Positions 19,100 to 29,559 of a DNA stretch of 64,000 nucleotides are shown here, piece after piece. Positions within the stretch are counted from its first letter, which is position 1. Every line of letters starts with the position of its first letter. Both the position numbers and the translations under genes were made by a program. The notes beneath the pieces were generated by a model, which ran no database searches, had not been told where the DNA came from, and saw only the letters and a list, made by a program, of their open reading frames with translations. The DNA is from Gracilaria vermiculophylla (Eukaryota > Rhodophyta > Florideophyceae > Gracilariales > Gracilariaceae): contig JAHNZQ020000181.1 of assembly GCA_019155205.2 (NCBI GenBank), positions 1,748,662 through 1,812,661 of the forward strand, given 5' to 3'.

Positions 19100-20692
19100 C
19101 TACGTTACGGAGGCTCTCCGCAAAATACCTTGCTCCACATCATCAATCTCTGAAGCAAAAATAAGCGCCTCCAGGTTGGCCGGCCCATACACTGACTTGC
19201 GAGTAGTACCCAACCAAAGATCTCTGGTGGCCATGAATGCGCGTTTCGCTTCCATGGCACTCGTGATTGCTGCAAAACCAGGCGAACTATTCCGACGCTG
19301 TGTGGACTTTTGCTGAGGCTTACGGTCCGGTATTTGTCGTGACGGGGATGCATTGGCGCGGTTGGCGTCGGCGGAAACAGGAGCAGCTTGGCGAGAACCT
19401 GAGCTATTACCTTCTTCGGTACCGGACACAGACCAGGTAACCGGGGAGCCCACGGCTCGTAACTCCCAGGGGGAAGACGATGGCTGACACGCCTCCACAT
19501 ACGTCCACAGCTTGCTCACGGGGTCAAATATTTGGCGATCGTAAGAAACGCAAGGCTCATTTGAGGCGTCCACTATACTAGAAAGATCGTACAAACACAT
19601 CTGGCGACCAATGTCCTTGATACGTCGCGGCCTGGTATCCGGTTGCGGTCGGTACGACAAGGAGGTGTTGGATCGCCACTCTCGTATTGAGGTGCTGTGT
19701 GGCTCATCCCAGCTGTAAAAACTAGTAGCTTCCTCGATGTCCAGAGAAGATCGTGAACTGAGGTCATGGCTCTTGTCAAGAGAGTCGCAATACGAATGCT
19801 CGGCATTGGTGTCGACAAACTCCTTCTTGGCCAGCAACTCGCGGCGACGCGAGCTGCTTCCGCCGATACGCTTTCCGGAACGATCTCTGAGTCGGGCACC
19901 CGAGGCGTCGTCGCGGAAGGAGGAAGGAGAACGACGGTCATCACGGTCGACGTTGCGGCACCAGCGCGTGTCGTGCTCGGACATGGAACTCGCAGACCAC
20001 AGGGAGCGCTCGCGCTCATAGTGGCGCTCGCCAAAATCGGAGAGAAAGTCACTCCGGCGGTGGGCGCTGGCGCGCGGCAGCCTCCACTCGTAGTCGGTGC
20101 GCGGGTCGTACCACTCGAACTTGCCCGGTTCGGCGCAGGCGGAGTTGGCCCTCCGGGCGTACGCGACGCCGTCACTCTCGTGGTCGGGGCGCAGGGCGCG
20201 GCGGTACTTGGCGGCGGGGCGGAGGCCGAAGGGGCCGCGGCGCGAGTCGAGCAGGGAGGACTCGCGGTGGCGCGTGTCCAGGGGGGCGGACGGGGCGCGA
20301 GGCGCCCTGCGCCTCGGCTGCAGCAAGGCGTCGACCTCGCTGGCGGCGCGGCGCGGCGGGCAGGGCGACGCGCCGCGCTGGCGCATCATCTGCATGCGCT
20401 CTTCGCGCGCGGCGCGCGCGGCGCTCTGCAGGGCGAGGTGGACGAGGCGCCTGTCGCTGCAGGCGCCGCGGAGCACCCATTCGACCTCGGTGCGCTCGTT
20501 GAAGAAGCGGGTTCCCTGGGCGGGGGGGGTGGTGGTGGTGGGGAGCGGGACGCGCAGCGTGGCGACGGAGGCATCTCTGGATGGCGGCGATGAGCGCGAC
20601 GCGAAGACGGAGCGGCCGCGGCGGCGCGTGGGGGTGGGGGGACGGCGAAACTCGGTGCGCGTGCGCAGCGGCGAACGGCGGCGCGGCAGCAT
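19100..20692 (-). CDS. Basic, mostly disordered protein of unknown function
   Basis: A 530-codon frame starting at ATG 20692. The first about 150 residues are Arg/Pro/Ala-rich and encoded by GC-rich DNA (for example PPTPTRRRGRSVFASR). The rest is more balanced, with charged Tyr/Trp-containing stretches such as KFEWYDPRTDYEWRLPRASA and FGERHYERERSLWSAS. The C-terminal quarter (about 380-530) looks most like folded protein, with IKDIGRQMCLYDLSSIVD and FAAITSAMEAKRAFMATRDL. I do not recognise a family. Evidence for coding is the long single frame with balanced composition in its C-terminal half. It is head-to-head with eL3 across a GC-rich spacer, so the N-terminal start is uncertain. Confidence 0.6.
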   Translation of the reverse strand: MLPRRRSPLRTRTEFRRPPTPTRRRGRSVFASRSSPPSRDASVATLRVPLPTTTTPPAQGTRFFNERTEVEWVLRGACSDRRLVHLALQSAARAAREERMQMMRQRGASPCPPRRAASEVDALLQPRRRAPRAPSAPLDTRHRESSLLDSRRGPFGLRPAAKYRRALRPDHESDGVAYARRANSACAEPGKFEWYDPRTDYEWRLPRASAHRRSDFLSDFGERHYERERSLWSASSMSEHDTRWCRNVDRDDRRSPSSFRDDASGARLRDRSGKRIGGSSSRRRELLAKKEFVDTNAEHSYCDSLDKSHDLSSRSSLDIEEATSFYSWDEPHSTSIREWRSNTSLSYRPQPDTRPRRIKDIGRQMCLYDLSSIVDASNEPCVSYDRQIFDPVSKLWTYVEACQPSSSPWELRAVGSPVTWSVSGTEEGNSSGSRQAAPVSADANRANASPSRQIPDRKPQQKSTQRRNSSPGFAAITSAMEAKRAFMATRDLWLGTTRKSVYGPANLEALIFASEIDDVEQGILRRASVT

Positions 20693-21758
20693 GAGGGGCG
20701 GCCGAGGGAGGGGCGGGGGCCGGCGGCTGCGGCGGCGGGGGCGGAGGGACGCGTGAAGGGGGGGAGCAGCTGGAGGAGATTCGGCGCGAGGGGCGCGCCT
20801 TTGTTGGACACAGGCGGTGTGGCGTGCGCGCGTGCAGTGCGTTACGTTTTGCGGTACAGTACGCGGCGCGCCGCTTGGGCAGCTGCGGGCGAGCTACGCT
20901 TGGCTGCGCGCATGACGTCACACGCGGCTTGGCGCCTTCACCGCCTCCGCCTCCGACCATGACGGCGAAGGTAAGCGCGCCACGCGCTGTCGGGGCGCCG
21001 CCGCCACGCGCGGTGGCATCGCGGCCACGCGCCGCTCGCGCCGGCGCGGCCGTCGTGCGGACGCTCGCGCCGGCGGCAGGGCGGCGCGCCGCGCCACGCC
21101 GCCGCGCCACGCCGCCGCGCCGCGGCCGCCGCTGCGCGGTCGCACCGCGCCGCCTCCGCGGCGGCTGCCGCCGCGGCGGCTGCTGCCCCGCCGCGCACGC
21201 GCGCAGCAGACCGGCTGCGCCGGCGGGGGGCGTGGTAGGCGCGGCCGCGACGCCGCTGTGCGCGCCACCGCGGTCGCACGCACGCTTTCTCTCGCGGGCG
21301 AGCGCGTCTACCGGCCGCCGCGCTGTCGACCGCGGTCTGAGTCCTCTCCGCGCCCGACGGCGGCAGCAGCGCGCCGTCCCGCTCGTAGCACGTCCGCTCG
21401 CCGTTGCGCCGCTTTCCCTCAACCCGTGCCATGCCGCCGCCCACGTCCAATCGTGCGCACATGGTGCGCGTCGCCCAGCGCTCTGGCGCAGCTCCGCGAC
21501 CACTGCGCGCAGCGCCCATCATTTCGTGAGAATAGTCCACCTGTCAAGGTGTACGTCTTGATTTCGTGTGATGCGTGTCGCGGCGGACGTCGGCCGTCGT
21601 CCCTCATTCCGGGCGTGCCCGTGGCGTTTTTGCGAGCGTGCCCTTTTCCAAGTTGCGTTCGTCCCCGCGCTGCGCGGTGCCATCTCAGCCCGGTCCGCGT
21701 CTACCCACAGCAGCAGAGCGTCACACTTCGTGCTCGCGCTCCCCGCCCGTTCTTTAAC
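20693..21758. other. Very GC-rich divergent spacer / eL3 upstream region
   Basis: More than a kilobase of G/C-dominated sequence with long open frames in all six frames (up to 443 codons), which is expected by chance at this composition. It must include the eL3 promoter and 5' untranslated region. A start-like ATG with a splice donor (ATGACGGCGAAG then GTAAGC, about 20959) may mark a 5' exon, but I cannot tie it to the eL3 start. Confidence 0.45.
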
Positions 21759-22946
21759 ATGTCTCACCGCAAGTTCGAGGCGCCGCGTCACGGATCCCTC
21801 GCGTACCTGCCGAAGAAGCGATCCAGCCGCCATCGCGGAAAGGTCAAGGCCTTCCCGAAAGATGATCCGTCCAAGCCCTGCCACTTGACCGCCTTCATGG
21901 GCTACAAGGCCGGCATGACCCACATTGTTCGCGATGTCGACAAGCCGGGCTCCAAGATGCACAAGAAGGAGGTGGTCGAGGCCGTCACCGTCATCGAGAC
22001 CCCCCCGCTCATCGCTGTCGGCCTTGTCGGATACGTCGAGACCCCGTACGGCCTGCGCGCCCTCACCACCGTCTGGGCTGAGCATCTTTCCGATGAAGTC
22101 AGACGTCGCTTCTATAAGAACTGGTACAAGTCCAAGAAGAAGGCATTTACCAAGTACGCCAAGAAGCATGCCGACGGATCTAGCGAAATCGACGCCGAAC
22201 TCGATAGAGTTGTCAAGCACTGCTCTGTTGTCCGCTTGCTCGTCCACACTCAGATTCGCAAGGTCAAACTCGCCCAGAAGAAGGCCCATCTCATGGAGAT
22301 CCAGATCAACGGCGGCTCCGTCGCCGACAAGGTCCAGTTTGCCAAGGGACTGTTCGAACGTCCAATCGATGTCAAGGCCGTCTTCTCAAAGGATGAAATG
22401 ATTGATGCCATTGGTGTCACCAAGGGCCACGGGTTCGAGGGTGTCGTCACTCGATGGGGTGTCACTCGACTGCCGAGGAAGACTCATCGTGGTCTTCGCA
22501 AGGTCGCCTGTATCGGTGCGTGGCATCCCGCCCGAGTCGGCTTTACAGTGGCTCGTGCAGGTCAACGTGGTTATTTCCACCGAACACAGACCAATCTCAA
22601 GGTCTATCGAATCGGTGATAAGGGAGACGAAACCAGTGCCACCACAAACTTTGATCTCACCAAGAAGTCGATCACCCCGATGGGAGGTTTCCCACACTAT
22701 GGCATGATCAACGAAGATTGGCTCATGGTCAAGGGATGCGTCGTTGGCACGAAAAAGCGCATTATCACTCTTCGCAAGAGCTTGTTCCCGCAGACTTCTC
22801 GGGCCGCTCAAGAGGAAATTGTCCTCAAATTTATTGATACATCGTCCAAGCATGGTCACGGACGGTTCCAAACCATCGCAGAGAAGAAGAAGTACGAAGG
22901 TACTCTCAAACGCGACCACATTGCAGCCCAACAAACTGCTCAGTAA
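21759..22946 (+). CDS. RPL3: 60S ribosomal protein eL3 (uL3, RPL3)
   Basis: Large-subunit protein at the peptidyl-transferase region. The 395-residue protein (human 403, yeast 387) starts with the canonical [14 protein letters not shown]. It continues through [40 protein letters not shown] and the highly conserved loop [20 protein letters not shown] near the peptidyl-transferase centre, with [20 protein letters not shown]. The C-terminus is basic. I choose ATG 21759 because it begins the conserved MSHRK; the same frame is open for another 167 codons upstream in GC-rich DNA, which is not conserved. Coding sequence has strong C/G-ending codon preference, as expected of a highly expressed gene. 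Confidence 0.98.
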   Translation: MSHRKFEAPRHGSLAYLPKKRSSRHRGKVKAFPKDDPSKPCHLTAFMGYKAGMTHIVRDVDKPGSKMHKKEVVEAVTVIETPPLIAVGLVGYVETPYGLRALTTVWAEHLSDEVRRRFYKNWYKSKKKAFTKYAKKHADGSSEIDAELDRVVKHCSVVRLLVHTQIRKVKLAQKKAHLMEIQINGGSVADKVQFAKGLFERPIDVKAVFSKDEMIDAIGVTKGHGFEGVVTRWGVTRLPRKTHRGLRKVACIGAWHPARVGFTVARAGQRGYFHRTQTNLKVYRIGDKGDETSATTNFDLTKKSITPMGGFPHYGMINEDWLMVKGCVVGTKKRIITLRKSLFPQTSRAAQEEIVLKFIDTSSKHGHGRFQTIAEKKKYEGTLKRDHIAAQQTAQ

Positions 22947-23020
22947 AGTTGAATGCCTTGTCGTTTGACCCATTTACTTGACGACTGTCGATAATATTTC
23001 ACTACTTTCTAGCTTGTCAG

Positions 23021-26000
23021 CTATTCTCTTTGCTTTCGAGCTGCTTTTCGCCTTTCACTGATGAAGTCCTGAATTTTTTTCTTGAGATCAGTTTCATCAA
23101 CGAGCATGTCCTCGGTCAACAGCTTGCGATTGAAAGGATCGAACTTATCACTTAAAAGAATTCTGGAAATAACAGAACGATCCATCACTACTCCCGATGT
23201 CGGTAGACGTACCGGGTCTCTCATCAATGTGCTCATCACAGGGTCTTGGAACTCATCAGGGATTTCTCCAAGGTCCTCTTCTTCTTGATTGTCCTCTTCA
23301 AACGCTCGCGCAGCAGCGTTGGCTACCTCCTCTAACTTCTGTGCCTCTGGGGCTGTGAGCAGTGCTTTATTTTTCCCAATCCGAATCGCTTTTGCAAACA
23401 ACCCTGCCTGATACGAGCGCCCATCTCGTGCAACAGCAGCTGCGAAAGATAGTTCTCCGCTGAAGTGGATGTATGTTTGCATGATTCTTCTCAGCAGCCA
23501 TCTCGGTTTCCATAAATATTTCTTTGGTTCCGAAACTTTGAGGTTAGACAAACGCTCACCACATAACCGGTCCAGCAAATAGTTCAGCATTTCTGCGATT
23601 CTAGATACCATTTCAGGTCTCAGAAATACCTTCCTTACCACGGCATCATCAGTTAGCAAACAAAGTAGCTTCACATTGTTGTTGCTAAGCTGATTATAGC
23701 TCTTTGCCGATCCTTCCAACTTTTGCAAATGATCCCTTTTCTCTGATTTCTCTTCCTCACTGAGCGAGGTCCATTCAGCAGAGTTACCCTCAATAAGAGT
23801 CTGAAGATTGTGAATCTGTTCTAGATCGTCCAAAGCGGAGTCGAGAAGATGATTCGCGTCGTTCAATACCATGTTTACAAAGCGCAGAAATCTGGCCTCG
23901 TCTCGTGCTTCTTTCCGAACTGACTTTCTGTAGTCTGGGATGTACCACAGTGACTCCAGAATAGACCCAATGTGGTAACGAATAGAAAACTTGTCGTAGA
24001 ACTGACTGTGAGAACCGGTGTGTTCGACATCGACGTACAACCTAAACATTGCTCCCGGAAGAAACTCTCTTGAAAGCTTGTGGCCAGCAAACAGCGCCTC
24101 CATCGGAGGGTTTCGTCGATAAGCGCCATCATCATCCTCTTCAGCATCCATGGGGGGGCTCTTAGGAAAAATATACCACAAGAACTCGATAAGCTTTGCC
24201 CGAAGATACGGATTTTTGATGTGCAACGGTGATGCTGAACCAGCAATACAAAAGCTCACAATATCGTCAAGCAAAGTACTGTTGTCGTCCACAATTTGCG
24301 GATCTGACCGCATGGTCTGAAGAAGAACACTTGTTATGGCCTCCACGATATGCTCAGGGAGCGAAGCAAAAGTCGGATCTGGTGGTACCGGGAGCGGGAG
24401 TAGAGATTCCCTTTTTGGATGAGCGAGAACCTTCTTCATCAGCCATTCCGCATCAGCTGCTGCAAATCTCAAGAGCGAAGTGAGACACTCCGAATCTCTG
24501 AGATAGACGTCGTAACAAAACTTGATTTGCAAAAGTGAATCAAATCTACGCTTAATCATCATCAATTGCGGTTCTTGGGTCGGCGCAAGAGTGCCATTCT
24601 CTTTTGCTGCTTCCATATCTCTGAGGAGTTCCTTCATTCTCTGCAATGTCCGCATAATTGTTTCGTCATACATATTCGAGACTGAAACAAATCCTAACTG
24701 AATGCTACGCAATGCAAGAAAGAAGCATTCGGTTACAAAATTGAACTCTAAAGGAACAACCAGAGTGGGCTGCACATCATCACTGGAGGACCCTGCTCCC
24801 AATGAACTTTGAGAAATACCCGCTTCACGCGCCGCTACTTCGAGTTGTCGAGTCAAAGACTCCTGGGCGTTTTGATTACGTTTATCGACCCACCACCGCT
24901 TTAGAATATCGGAATCGGCAGCAAGTCTGGTTTCCTCAGTAAAATCTATTCGGTGAGTGGATTGCGGATATCTTGGGTCAATCTTTTCCAACATTTTCCA
25001 ACCGCCGTTGACAATGGGTTCGCACATTTTTAGTAGAACATGCATAATGTTCAACATAAAACCATCTCCAGATATCTCACGAGGATCCGGACTCATGGCG
25101 GTTCTTTTGGTGTTCATGTTGCACACAGTTCCAAACCAATTTAGCATGGCCTTCTTTGATTCAGGCCCAGCCTTAAACAGAGACAGACAAATTTGATGCA
25201 AAACAGCCCTTGCAACAGACAGAGATGACCTCAACGAATAGATAGTCCCCTCAGCTTCTGTGCGATCCAACATCGAAGGGTTCGGAAACATTGACGTCGC
25301 TATAGATGGGTCCTCAGGAAAATGGGACGGCATGTGCAATGGCAAACCAGGCAAGGCTGATATCTTAAAGAACGGATACAAGTACGATACTGAGGAGAAT
25401 TTGCGCATTTTTTGCTGAGGATTCTCGTTGCCAAGTTGCGGTAAGAAAGATGGATCTGAAGTCAGTATTCTACAAATCTCTTTGTGATTCAAAAGTGTAG
25501 CGACTGCCTTGTAGGGCCTCAAAAAACTGCTTGACGAAAGTGATGAAGATGCAATGGCACTGGATCGAAGATCTTTCAATGCACCCAAAAAAACCGGTTC
25601 AAGATCATCCATTCCCGGGCTATCATCCTCGGAGTATCGATTTAGAAGCGCTCGAATGAAACCGGCTGGAACAGTATCATTGAGAAGATAAGTAAGAAAA
25701 GGTTGTGCGTTGGTACTAGAGTCCATGAACGCGCCATTTAACACCATGCCAGCATAAGTAGTTATTCGTTTCTCAACTCCGGTGACTGCTTCGGTCAAAA
25801 TCCTACGTCGATCTTTGTGTTCGTCCCCAATTAGTCGTCTGTTCGAATGTATGTCCGACATCTGTAGACCACACCGCGTGAATGACTTAAAAAGGTAAAG
25901 TAGTGGTTGCGGCTCGCTATTAATACGATTAATCAAGATGTCGTCCGCGTGCATATCCACAGAGAGAATCAGTGGTTGGTCTTCAGATATCCCTGAATCC

Positions 26001-26461
26001 ATTCGAAGCTGCTGAACAAGGTCCTGGTGATACTGAGCATCGCCAGACGCGCTTTTCGGTGAAAGTGCTATACCAAAACTTCTCGCAATGACTCTGGATG
26101 CCATATGTTCAACACTTGGCAAGGGTGGAGGACTGCGCTTCAGTTTCGGTTTTTCTATAGGCTTTGTTCTCTTCTCAGGAGTCAGAGTACGCGGCTTCTC
26201 AGGCTTGGCGGGAACAGCCACAGCGGCAGCTGCTGCTGCAGCGCCTTCCCCAGCTTTTTTCGCCCGTTGCTCCGCCTCCCATCTGGCCTTTCGTTCTTCA
26301 AACTCTTTCTTTCGCAACTTCTCGGCAGCCAGTTCAGCCTCAAGCTTCGCTAGACGACGGCGCCTCAGCTCTTGGGCATCTGGTGTTGAGCTGGATTGCG
26401 AATCCTGCCCGGCAGAATCACTGGGATTGTCTTCCTCATTATTCGAGCGAAACCAGTTCAT
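23021..26461 (-). CDS. UFD2: Ubiquitin conjugation factor E4 (Ufd2)
   Basis: U-box E4 ligase that elongates ubiquitin chains, working with Cdc48/p97 in the UFD pathway. The 1146-residue protein has a charged, coiled-coil N-terminus (RRRRLAKLEAELAAEKLRKK) with an Ala-rich run, and a long helical core (about 150-1050) including the family's armadillo-like repeats. The C-terminal U-box follows (about 1070-1146), with FQDPVMSTLMRDPVRLPTSG, then VMDRSVISRILLS and DPFNRKLLTEDMLV, a typical U-box order. The final basic tail ends KKIQDFISERRKAARKQRE. ATG 26461 is the first in frame. No intron detected, and the spacing to eL3 is tight (74 bases). Confidence 0.96.
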   Translation of the reverse strand: MNWFRSNNEEDNPSDSAGQDSQSSSTPDAQELRRRRLAKLEAELAAEKLRKKEFEERKARWEAEQRAKKAGEGAAAAAAAVAVPAKPEKPRTLTPEKRTKPIEKPKLKRSPPPLPSVEHMASRVIARSFGIALSPKSASGDAQYHQDLVQQLRMDSGISEDQPLILSVDMHADDILINRINSEPQPLLYLFKSFTRCGLQMSDIHSNRRLIGDEHKDRRRILTEAVTGVEKRITTYAGMVLNGAFMDSSTNAQPFLTYLLNDTVPAGFIRALLNRYSEDDSPGMDDLEPVFLGALKDLRSSAIASSSLSSSSFLRPYKAVATLLNHKEICRILTSDPSFLPQLGNENPQQKMRKFSSVSYLYPFFKISALPGLPLHMPSHFPEDPSIATSMFPNPSMLDRTEAEGTIYSLRSSLSVARAVLHQICLSLFKAGPESKKAMLNWFGTVCNMNTKRTAMSPDPREISGDGFMLNIMHVLLKMCEPIVNGGWKMLEKIDPRYPQSTHRIDFTEETRLAADSDILKRWWVDKRNQNAQESLTRQLEVAAREAGISQSSLGAGSSSDDVQPTLVVPLEFNFVTECFFLALRSIQLGFVSVSNMYDETIMRTLQRMKELLRDMEAAKENGTLAPTQEPQLMMIKRRFDSLLQIKFCYDVYLRDSECLTSLLRFAAADAEWLMKKVLAHPKRESLLPLPVPPDPTFASLPEHIVEAITSVLLQTMRSDPQIVDDNSTLLDDIVSFCIAGSASPLHIKNPYLRAKLIEFLWYIFPKSPPMDAEEDDDGAYRRNPPMEALFAGHKLSREFLPGAMFRLYVDVEHTGSHSQFYDKFSIRYHIGSILESLWYIPDYRKSVRKEARDEARFLRFVNMVLNDANHLLDSALDDLEQIHNLQTLIEGNSAEWTSLSEEEKSEKRDHLQKLEGSAKSYNQLSNNNVKLLCLLTDDAVVRKVFLRPEMVSRIAEMLNYLLDRLCGERLSNLKVSEPKKYLWKPRWLLRRIMQTYIHFSGELSFAAAVARDGRSYQAGLFAKAIRIGKNKALLTAPEAQKLEEVANAAARAFEEDNQEEEDLGEIPDEFQDPVMSTLMRDPVRLPTSGVVMDRSVISRILLSDKFDPFNRKLLTEDMLVDETDLKKKIQDFISERRKAARKQRE

Positions 26462-27567
26462 TGGCCGGGGAATGTGCGCCTCGGATTGTAAGGGTCAGCT
26501 TGGGTGAGGATTGCTTTAGGTGTTAGGGCCTGGTGCAGTGAATAGTGTCTTGAGGTGTATAACTTTGGCGTTTGCACGAGCGCTTCAAGGCTGCTTCAAG
26601 GCCGCTTGGGCTTCTCTTCGCGGTGAAGAAACGGAAGAAAGCCGGAAGGTGGGGAACGCAGGTACCCGACCGGCGTTCCAGCGCACTTTGAATCACCCTC
26701 GTAAAATTATCTTAATGAGCCGCAAAACACAGTGCCACTTCACAAAAACGCTCTAAATGTCGTGACACTTTGCTTTCCATGGCCAAGCCAAATGTATACA
26801 CGCGTACACCACTTAAAAAGGGCCAATCGTCCATTAAGGTATCTACATCTACACGAAGTGTTCCGCGCTTAATCAGCATTGCATGTGCAGACACAACGGC
26901 ATACCGTTTTGTACTTCACGTATGCTCTCCCCCCGCCAGATATATTCCCACCATCACTTCCTTCACTGCCTTCTTTCAATGAACATTCTCCAACCCACCG
27001 TGGCTGCAGTCCTATTCTAAGATTAGTTATGCGGACGCGAACCGATTCCAATGCATGTCTGCATTTATCCTCGTTGCGCGAGTCGTAGCCCTCGTCAACA
27101 CTCCGGGGAGCGAGCTCAATCTGCCGAAGAGCTTTGTATCCGGAATCTGCTCCTAGATAGACTTGCGGAGGAAGGGAATTGGTATGAGCGTCTTCGAACT
27201 GGCTTCCCCTACATGATAGCACCAGATCTCTATTAGTAGCCCAGCACATTCAGAGATGCTTCCTTTGCGCACTTGAGCTCAGCCATTGCGCCCATCAACC
27301 ACAAACACCTCTCTCTGGATGTTCGAAGAAGTTCTTCGGCTTCTGTTTTACAAAATTTGTTCAGCTTAGTGCTCGTGGTTATCTCTACGACTATCAGTGT
27401 GTTGCGATAAGCGCTGATTCACGCACCCATTGCTTACCAACAAATGCCAAATATTAACAAGTCAAACATCGAACATGGCGCTAGGGAGATTCGCTGTTTC
27501 CGAAAACATCCTGCGACAGTTCACACACCGACGAATGGTTTTCGTTCTGGAATAGTCACAAAGTCCT
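26462..27567. other. Intergenic region between Ufd2 and the zinc-finger gene
   Basis: About 1.1 kb downstream of the zinc-finger gene and upstream of Ufd2. The largest minus-strand open frame (26869-27249, ATG start) has no recognisable family, and I do not call it. No RNA gene or repeat recognised. Confidence 0.4.
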
Positions 27568-29559
27568 CTACACGCTCATGGGCAACCTCTGGGTACCGAT
27601 GTTGTGGCCGCCAGTCATAAGGTCCGCATTTGCAACTGGGGCGCTGATAATGCTTGTAGGCGTTTTGTTTGTATCCTTTCCTGTCGACCCACATTTTGTC
27701 TTGCTTCTGTGGCTCCTCAGTGCGACTTTGGAGCTTACTCTCACCCCACAGTCACGGCATTCGAAAGGCTTATTTGGATTATGAACATGACCCATGTGGC
27801 TTTGCAGGTGCGACGCTTGAAAGAACTGAAAGCCACAGATCTCGCATTTGAATCTTCTCTGCTGCAAATGCACCGATTGGATATGTCTGTTGAGATGGCC
27901 TGAGTGTCCGAATGCCTTTGGGCATTTCGGGCACTGATACCGTTTTTTCCCTTCATGAACAGTTCGAATGTGACGCAGCAAGTCGCCCCTCATTTTGAAA
28001 CGAGCCGAACACACCAAGCACTCATGCTTCTTCTCACTGACGTCACTATCTCCGGACGCGCCTGACTTTGTTGACAGTGACGAGCACGTTGTTCGCGCTT
28101 TCTTGGATGATTGCCTTGGTGACTTCTTAGTGACTGGTCGGTGCGTTTCATCGTTATTGACATTCGAAGCACTTGTGTGGCTATTCGAACTCTGCTGTTC
28201 AGGCGACGTGGCACAGTGCGAGGTTATTGCGTCGACATGCGTGGACGATGGAGCCTTTTGAGCCTTGAGGATGCTCTCAATATCTTTGACTATATCTGTC
28301 TGACTTTCGACGCTGGCGGATGTATACAAAGCGTCATCGAGCGAAGTCACTGGCACAGCTTGGGGTAAGTCCGGAAACAGTCGTCCGGTTTTGTGGGTTG
28401 TGGATGTGGTCATGAATGGCTGTGATGAATTTGGAATCAATGGAGCCTCTTTCGAAGTGTGAATGAATGGAACAGTATGTAACCCTGGGTCTTGCGATGG
28501 CTCATGCTCAATGTTTTCTAGAAATCTGAGCACTTCGGGGGGGCTTATTGAAGCCAAAGGGCTTTGTTTCTCGCAGAGGTCAAGAATTTCTATCTCATCC
28601 TGAAGAGGAATATTTGCTTGTTCGACAAGAAACTGAGGAACGAGTTGATCCATAACATCTGGCTGCCTTTGACGCTTTCGCACAATATAGTGGTTGTGCA
28701 AGTCCAGGAAATCATTTGTTACAGCCTTGCTTACTAACGGAGATTCCAGTCGGATTGGAACGACATCGAGGCCCATTCCTTGCACAGCTTTTCGCTTCAA
28801 TAAGGTGACATACTTTCCGTACCCTCGGTCTACAACTGTCCTCACCGGAACTTCAGTGTTACTGATACAGACGTTACCCACATTGGGAAGGCGTGCTGTT
28901 ATTTGGATTCTGACGAGACCTTGCTGCGCTTTGGACTGAAACATGGACGTGAACTGATTCCACGAATGGCATGTGTGAGTGATTGCTCCACTCGGGGCGT
29001 AGCTGTCGAACGAGCAGACACAGCGCTTGCCACATCGACCGCAATTGGGACAAGTCGGGGCTTCGAACACATCTGTTCGCATGATAGTGGAGCCAAGCAT
29101 GTACGGAATATCGCAGGCTTCGTGAAGGGTGGCGGCGACAACGACGGGTAATGAGCGGTCGTTGGTGTGCAAGAAGCGGCGAAAGACCACGGCCATCTTG
29201 CCGTCTGGAAAGTAATTGGTTTCCATGAACTCGAGAGCGTCGCGCACGGATAGGTCGACGGCGAATCGTCGGGTGATGGGGCGCTGGCCGGCCATAAAAG
29301 GGGTCTCCGAAAATATGTGAGGTCTTGCCAATCCGTAAACAACACCCAGCACAAACGTACCCGTGACGGCGTGGACGATGAGCATGTCCTCAATATCCAT
29401 GGAAATGCGGACGTTATTGGGCGGTTTTATTCCAATTGTATAGACAAAAGCATTATCTAATGCTTGGGCGTTGACCTGTCTCAAGTCGTGCTGTGCGAAG
29501 AGCCACTCGGCAACGTGGTTGTCTGCGAGATAGCGTTGCAAGATGGGGTCGAGGTCCAT
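27568..29559 (-). CDS. C2H2 zinc-finger protein with a large N-terminal domain
   Basis: Probable DNA-binding regulator. From ATG 29559 the protein has 663 residues. The N-terminal about 250 residues look folded (FVYTIGIKPPNNVRISMDIE, TGTFVLGVVYGLARP, KMAVVFRRFLHTNDRSLPVV). They include a CPNCGRCGKRCVCSF cluster that could bind zinc. A disordered, Ser/Thr-rich middle follows. Near the C-terminus are four adjacent C2H2 fingers (HECLVCSARFKMRGDLLRH, YQCPKCPKAFGHSGHLNRH, FKCEICGFQFFQASHLQSH, FECRDCGVRVSSKVALRSH). The frame is open upstream to GTG 30204 and that part contains two Cys-rich stretches (CKRKYCQRKRPKCWCG and CECPLCRTRNHPCHCYLRCS), so the true start may be further upstream or in another exon. 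The target genes are unknown. Confidence 0.85.
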   Translation of the reverse strand: MDLDPILQRYLADNHVAEWLFAQHDLRQVNAQALDNAFVYTIGIKPPNNVRISMDIEDMLIVHAVTGTFVLGVVYGLARPHIFSETPFMAGQRPITRRFAVDLSVRDALEFMETNYFPDGKMAVVFRRFLHTNDRSLPVVVAATLHEACDIPYMLGSTIMRTDVFEAPTCPNCGRCGKRCVCSFDSYAPSGAITHTCHSWNQFTSMFQSKAQQGLVRIQITARLPNVGNVCISNTEVPVRTVVDRGYGKYVTLLKRKAVQGMGLDVVPIRLESPLVSKAVTNDFLDLHNHYIVRKRQRQPDVMDQLVPQFLVEQANIPLQDEIEILDLCEKQSPLASISPPEVLRFLENIEHEPSQDPGLHTVPFIHTSKEAPLIPNSSQPFMTTSTTHKTGRLFPDLPQAVPVTSLDDALYTSASVESQTDIVKDIESILKAQKAPSSTHVDAITSHCATSPEQQSSNSHTSASNVNNDETHRPVTKKSPRQSSKKARTTCSSLSTKSGASGDSDVSEKKHECLVCSARFKMRGDLLRHIRTVHEGKKRYQCPKCPKAFGHSGHLNRHIQSVHLQQRRFKCEICGFQFFQASHLQSHMGHVHNPNKPFECRDCGVRVSSKVALRSHRSKTKCGSTGKDTNKTPTSIISAPVANADLMTGGHNIGTQRLPMSV

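Noticed and set aside
20959..20976. ATGACGGCGAAG followed by GTAAGC, looking like a tiny first coding exon
   Set aside because: eL3 starts canonically at MSHRK at 21759, and I could find no matching acceptor that gives a known protein. It may be a 5' untranslated exon but is not called.
20172..21503. 443-codon minus frame overlapping the eL3 upstream region
   Set aside because: Arg/Ala/Pro-only composition and several equally long competing frames indicate chance.
11601..26461. Rpn6, SENP8-like protease and Ufd2 considered as a functional ubiquitin cluster
   Set aside because: Unrelated genes and mixed strands lie between them; three proteostasis genes in 15 kb is not beyond chance in a gene-dense genome.
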